A program made the translations under genes and the position numbers. A DNA stretch of 64,000 bases from Colwellia sp. 1_MG-2023 (GTDB taxonomy: Bacteria; Pseudomonadota; Gammaproteobacteria; Enterobacterales; Alteromonadaceae): contig NZ_JAUOPE010000016.1 in the NCBI RefSeq assembly GCF_030546755.1, forward strand, positions 1 to 64,000, in the 5' to 3' direction. How positions within the stretch are numbered: position 1 is the stretch's first letter; each line of letters starts with the position of its first letter. Shown piece by piece: positions 63,992 through 64,000 of the stretch. The notes beneath the pieces are model-generated. The model saw nothing but the letters and a program-made list of their open reading frames with translations, was not told where the DNA came from and made no database searches.

Positions 63992-64000
63992 ATGAAGAAA
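63992..64000 (+). CDS. Start of next cassette gene (truncated by window)
   Basis: ATGAAGAAA begins 21 bp after the R' box of attC30, with AAAGG upstream. Only three codons are visible. Confidence 0.5.

Larger units (their letters stand above)
46470..64000. mobile_element. Chromosomal integron: integrase, attI and cassette array (truncated by window end)
   Basis: A minus-strand integron integrase is followed by a long run of gene cassettes separated by about 30 attC sites, all in the same orientation with a shared R''-L''-L'-R' layout and very similar arms. Most cassette genes are on the plus strand, pointing away from the integrase; two toxin-antitoxin cassettes point the other way. The homogeneous attC set and large cassette number are the signs of a sedentary chromosomal integron rather than a clinical class 1-type element. 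No transposase or resistance gene is present. The array continues past position 64000. Confidence 0.97.

Overview
The window looks like chromosome from a marine gammaproteobacterium of the Alteromonadales, most likely Colwelliaceae (Colwellia or Thalassotalea type). This is inferred from the low G+C content, from household genes arranged as in Alteromonadales and Vibrionales (thrS-infC-rpmI-rplT, pheS-pheT-ihfA, norM divergent from ribE, dinG divergent from polB), and from the kinds of marine gene families present. No rRNA or species marker is present, so the genus is an inference.

Positions 1-46,400 are ordinary core chromosome: two tandem tRNA-Asn genes and a tRNA-Val, a MATE exporter coupled to uvrB, a thiol peroxidase with its OhrR-type regulator, sbcB, an RND efflux pair, norM and ribE, fdxA, the translation operon thrS-infC-rpmI-rplT, purC, pheST-ihfA, an ATM1-type ABC exporter, a Bax-like glucosaminidase, a purine permease, ttcA, dinG, polB, metC and a DUF885 lipoprotein. 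Regulatory features I can point to are a double OhrR-type palindrome before the peroxidase gene, a consensus LexA box between dinG and polB, a probable AUU start for infC, an inverted pair of DnaA-box-like sequences near position 430, and several clear intrinsic terminators.

Positions 46,470-64,000 (running off the right edge) are a large sedentary chromosomal integron. It has a complete integron integrase on the minus strand with a consensus LexA box in its promoter, a probable attI and cassette promoter, then about 30 attC sites, all in the same orientation and similar to one another and to the Vibrio cholerae repeats. The attC sites delimit some 31 cassettes. Cassette contents include an outer-membrane beta-barrel gene, many small membrane proteins of unknown function, a zinc-ribbon protein, a dienelactone-hydrolase-like protein, a GFA-type zinc protein, two class C beta-lactamase-like serine hydrolases, an MBOAT-like fragment, a cupin, and three type II toxin-antitoxin modules (RelE with a Phd-type antitoxin, RelE/ParE with DinJ, HigBA).

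The least explained material is in two families of ORF-less cassettes. Family A is about 333 bp with four near-identical copies and one diverged copy. Family B is about 309 bp with three copies and conserved inverted repeats. Several attC sites are truncated, expanded or have lost a core box, which should lock neighbouring cassettes together. Integrase, polB and dinG all carry LexA boxes within about 9 kb, so cassette shuffling and damage-tolerant replication would be induced together in the SOS response.
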